Below are positions 63,632 to 64,000 of a stretch of 64,000 nt of DNA, piece by piece. The DNA lies in the NCBI RefSeq assembly GCF_002940665.1, contig NZ_MIGY01000001.1, positions 620,001 to 684,000 of the forward strand, in the 5' to 3' direction. A program made the translations under genes and the position numbers. The notes below the pieces were generated by a model that saw only the letters and a list, made by a program, of their open reading frames with translations, was not told where the DNA came from and ran no database searches. This DNA comes from Xanthomonas arboricola. GTDB taxonomy: Bacteria > Pseudomonadota > Gammaproteobacteria > Xanthomonadales > Xanthomonadaceae. Numbering within the stretch: position 1 is the stretch's first letter; every line of letters begins with the position of its first letter.

Positions 63632-64000
63632 ATGAGCATGCTGATCCGTACCGCCCTCGCCATCGCACTGGCCGCCTCGGCCGCGCCCGCCCTTGCACAA
63701 TCGGCCGGCCACTGGACCACGGGCTACGGCGCCGGCTATGTCGCGCCCAAGTCCGACAGCGGCAGCTTCGGCGGCACGCGTGCGGAGATCAAGGGCGCAC
63801 CGACGCTCTCGTTCACCTACGAATACTTCCTGCGCAACAATCTTGGCATCGAGGTGCATGCCGCGGTGTCGGGCAAGCACGATCTGCAGCTTGAAGGCGT
63901 CGGCAAGGTGGGCAGCTACTGGTCGGTGCCGCCGAGCGTGCTGTTGCAGTACCACATCAACGGCTACGGCACGGTGTCGCCGTTCGTGGGCGTCGGCATC
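63632..64000 (+). CDS. Second OmpW-family outer-membrane protein, 3' end outside window
   Basis: The 123 codons present encode a signal peptide (MSMLIRTALAIALAASAAPALAQ) and about half of an OmpW barrel (YVAPKSDSG, YEYFLRNNLGIEVHAA, VPPSVLLQYHING, SPFVGVGI). It aligns over its visible length with the gene just upstream, so the two are tandem paralogues with moderate divergence. The 119-base gap between them has no FNR-type box, so the second gene may be co-transcribed or separately regulated. Confidence 0.9.
   Translation, partial: MSMLIRTALAIALAASAAPALAQSAGHWTTGYGAGYVAPKSDSGSFGGTRAEIKGAPTLSFTYEYFLRNNLGIEVHAAVSGKHDLQLEGVGKVGSYWSVPPSVLLQYHINGYGTVSPFVGVGI

Overview
The window looks like chromosome of a Xanthomonas or close Xanthomonadaceae relative. 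It is about two-thirds G+C, genes are packed, and the gene content fits: an EstA-type autotransporter esterase, Xanthomonas-style TonB-dependent receptors beside glycoside hydrolases and a LacI regulator, a fused cysNC, a class I fructose-bisphosphate aldolase near gapA, pgk and pyk, and GGGAATCGGG-type intercistronic repeats. The species is not resolved. I saw no rRNA, tRNA, CRISPR array, insertion sequence or prophage.

Layout. 1-9.5 kb: core and housekeeping genes (partial esterase, thiS-thiG, trmB, an SLC13/RCK_C permease, a Rieske protein, an FAH-family hydrolase, mscL, an M28 peptidase). 9.5-21.5 kb: an accessory sugar-scavenging block with a LacI regulator, a 978-aa TonB-dependent receptor, a large GH2 enzyme and a divergent GH97 enzyme whose shared promoter carries the palindrome GGTAACGTTACC; a neprosin-like (DUF239) peptidase follows. 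21.5-31.8 kb: type B carboxylesterase coupled to a SpoU-type methyltransferase, a GNAT remnant, an M1 aminopeptidase and an RND pump with its adaptor.

32-49.3 kb: assimilatory sulfate reduction in two divergent loci, cysD-cysNC against cysJ-cysI-cysH, and cysB against cysG-cysK. Together they give sulfate activation, PAPS reduction, sulfite reduction, siroheme methylation, cysteine synthesis and a CysB regulator. The N-terminal siroheme module of CysG is degenerate. Between the two loci lies a minus-strand operon encoding a DUF2946 protein, a TonB-dependent receptor and a PepSY membrane protein with a His-rich insert. It resembles copper-responsive receptor operons in which a DUF2946 upstream ORF controls the receptor, and its leader has three short arms that can form two mutually exclusive hairpins.

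49.4-64 kb: a small membrane methyltransferase, a macro-domain protein, then a minus-strand carbon-metabolism run (gapA, a small exported protein, DUF2339-DUF3999, pgk, a HAD phosphatase, pyk, fba). The pyk-fba gap holds five hairpins in about 220 bases. The window ends with two tandem OmpW-family genes; the first has a perfect TTGAT-N4-ATCAA box upstream. The most distinctive non-coding signal is a family of roughly 100-base inverted-arm repeats that fill the gaps of trmB/permease, cysD/cysN and cysJ/cysI almost from stop codon to start codon, with a half copy before pgk.
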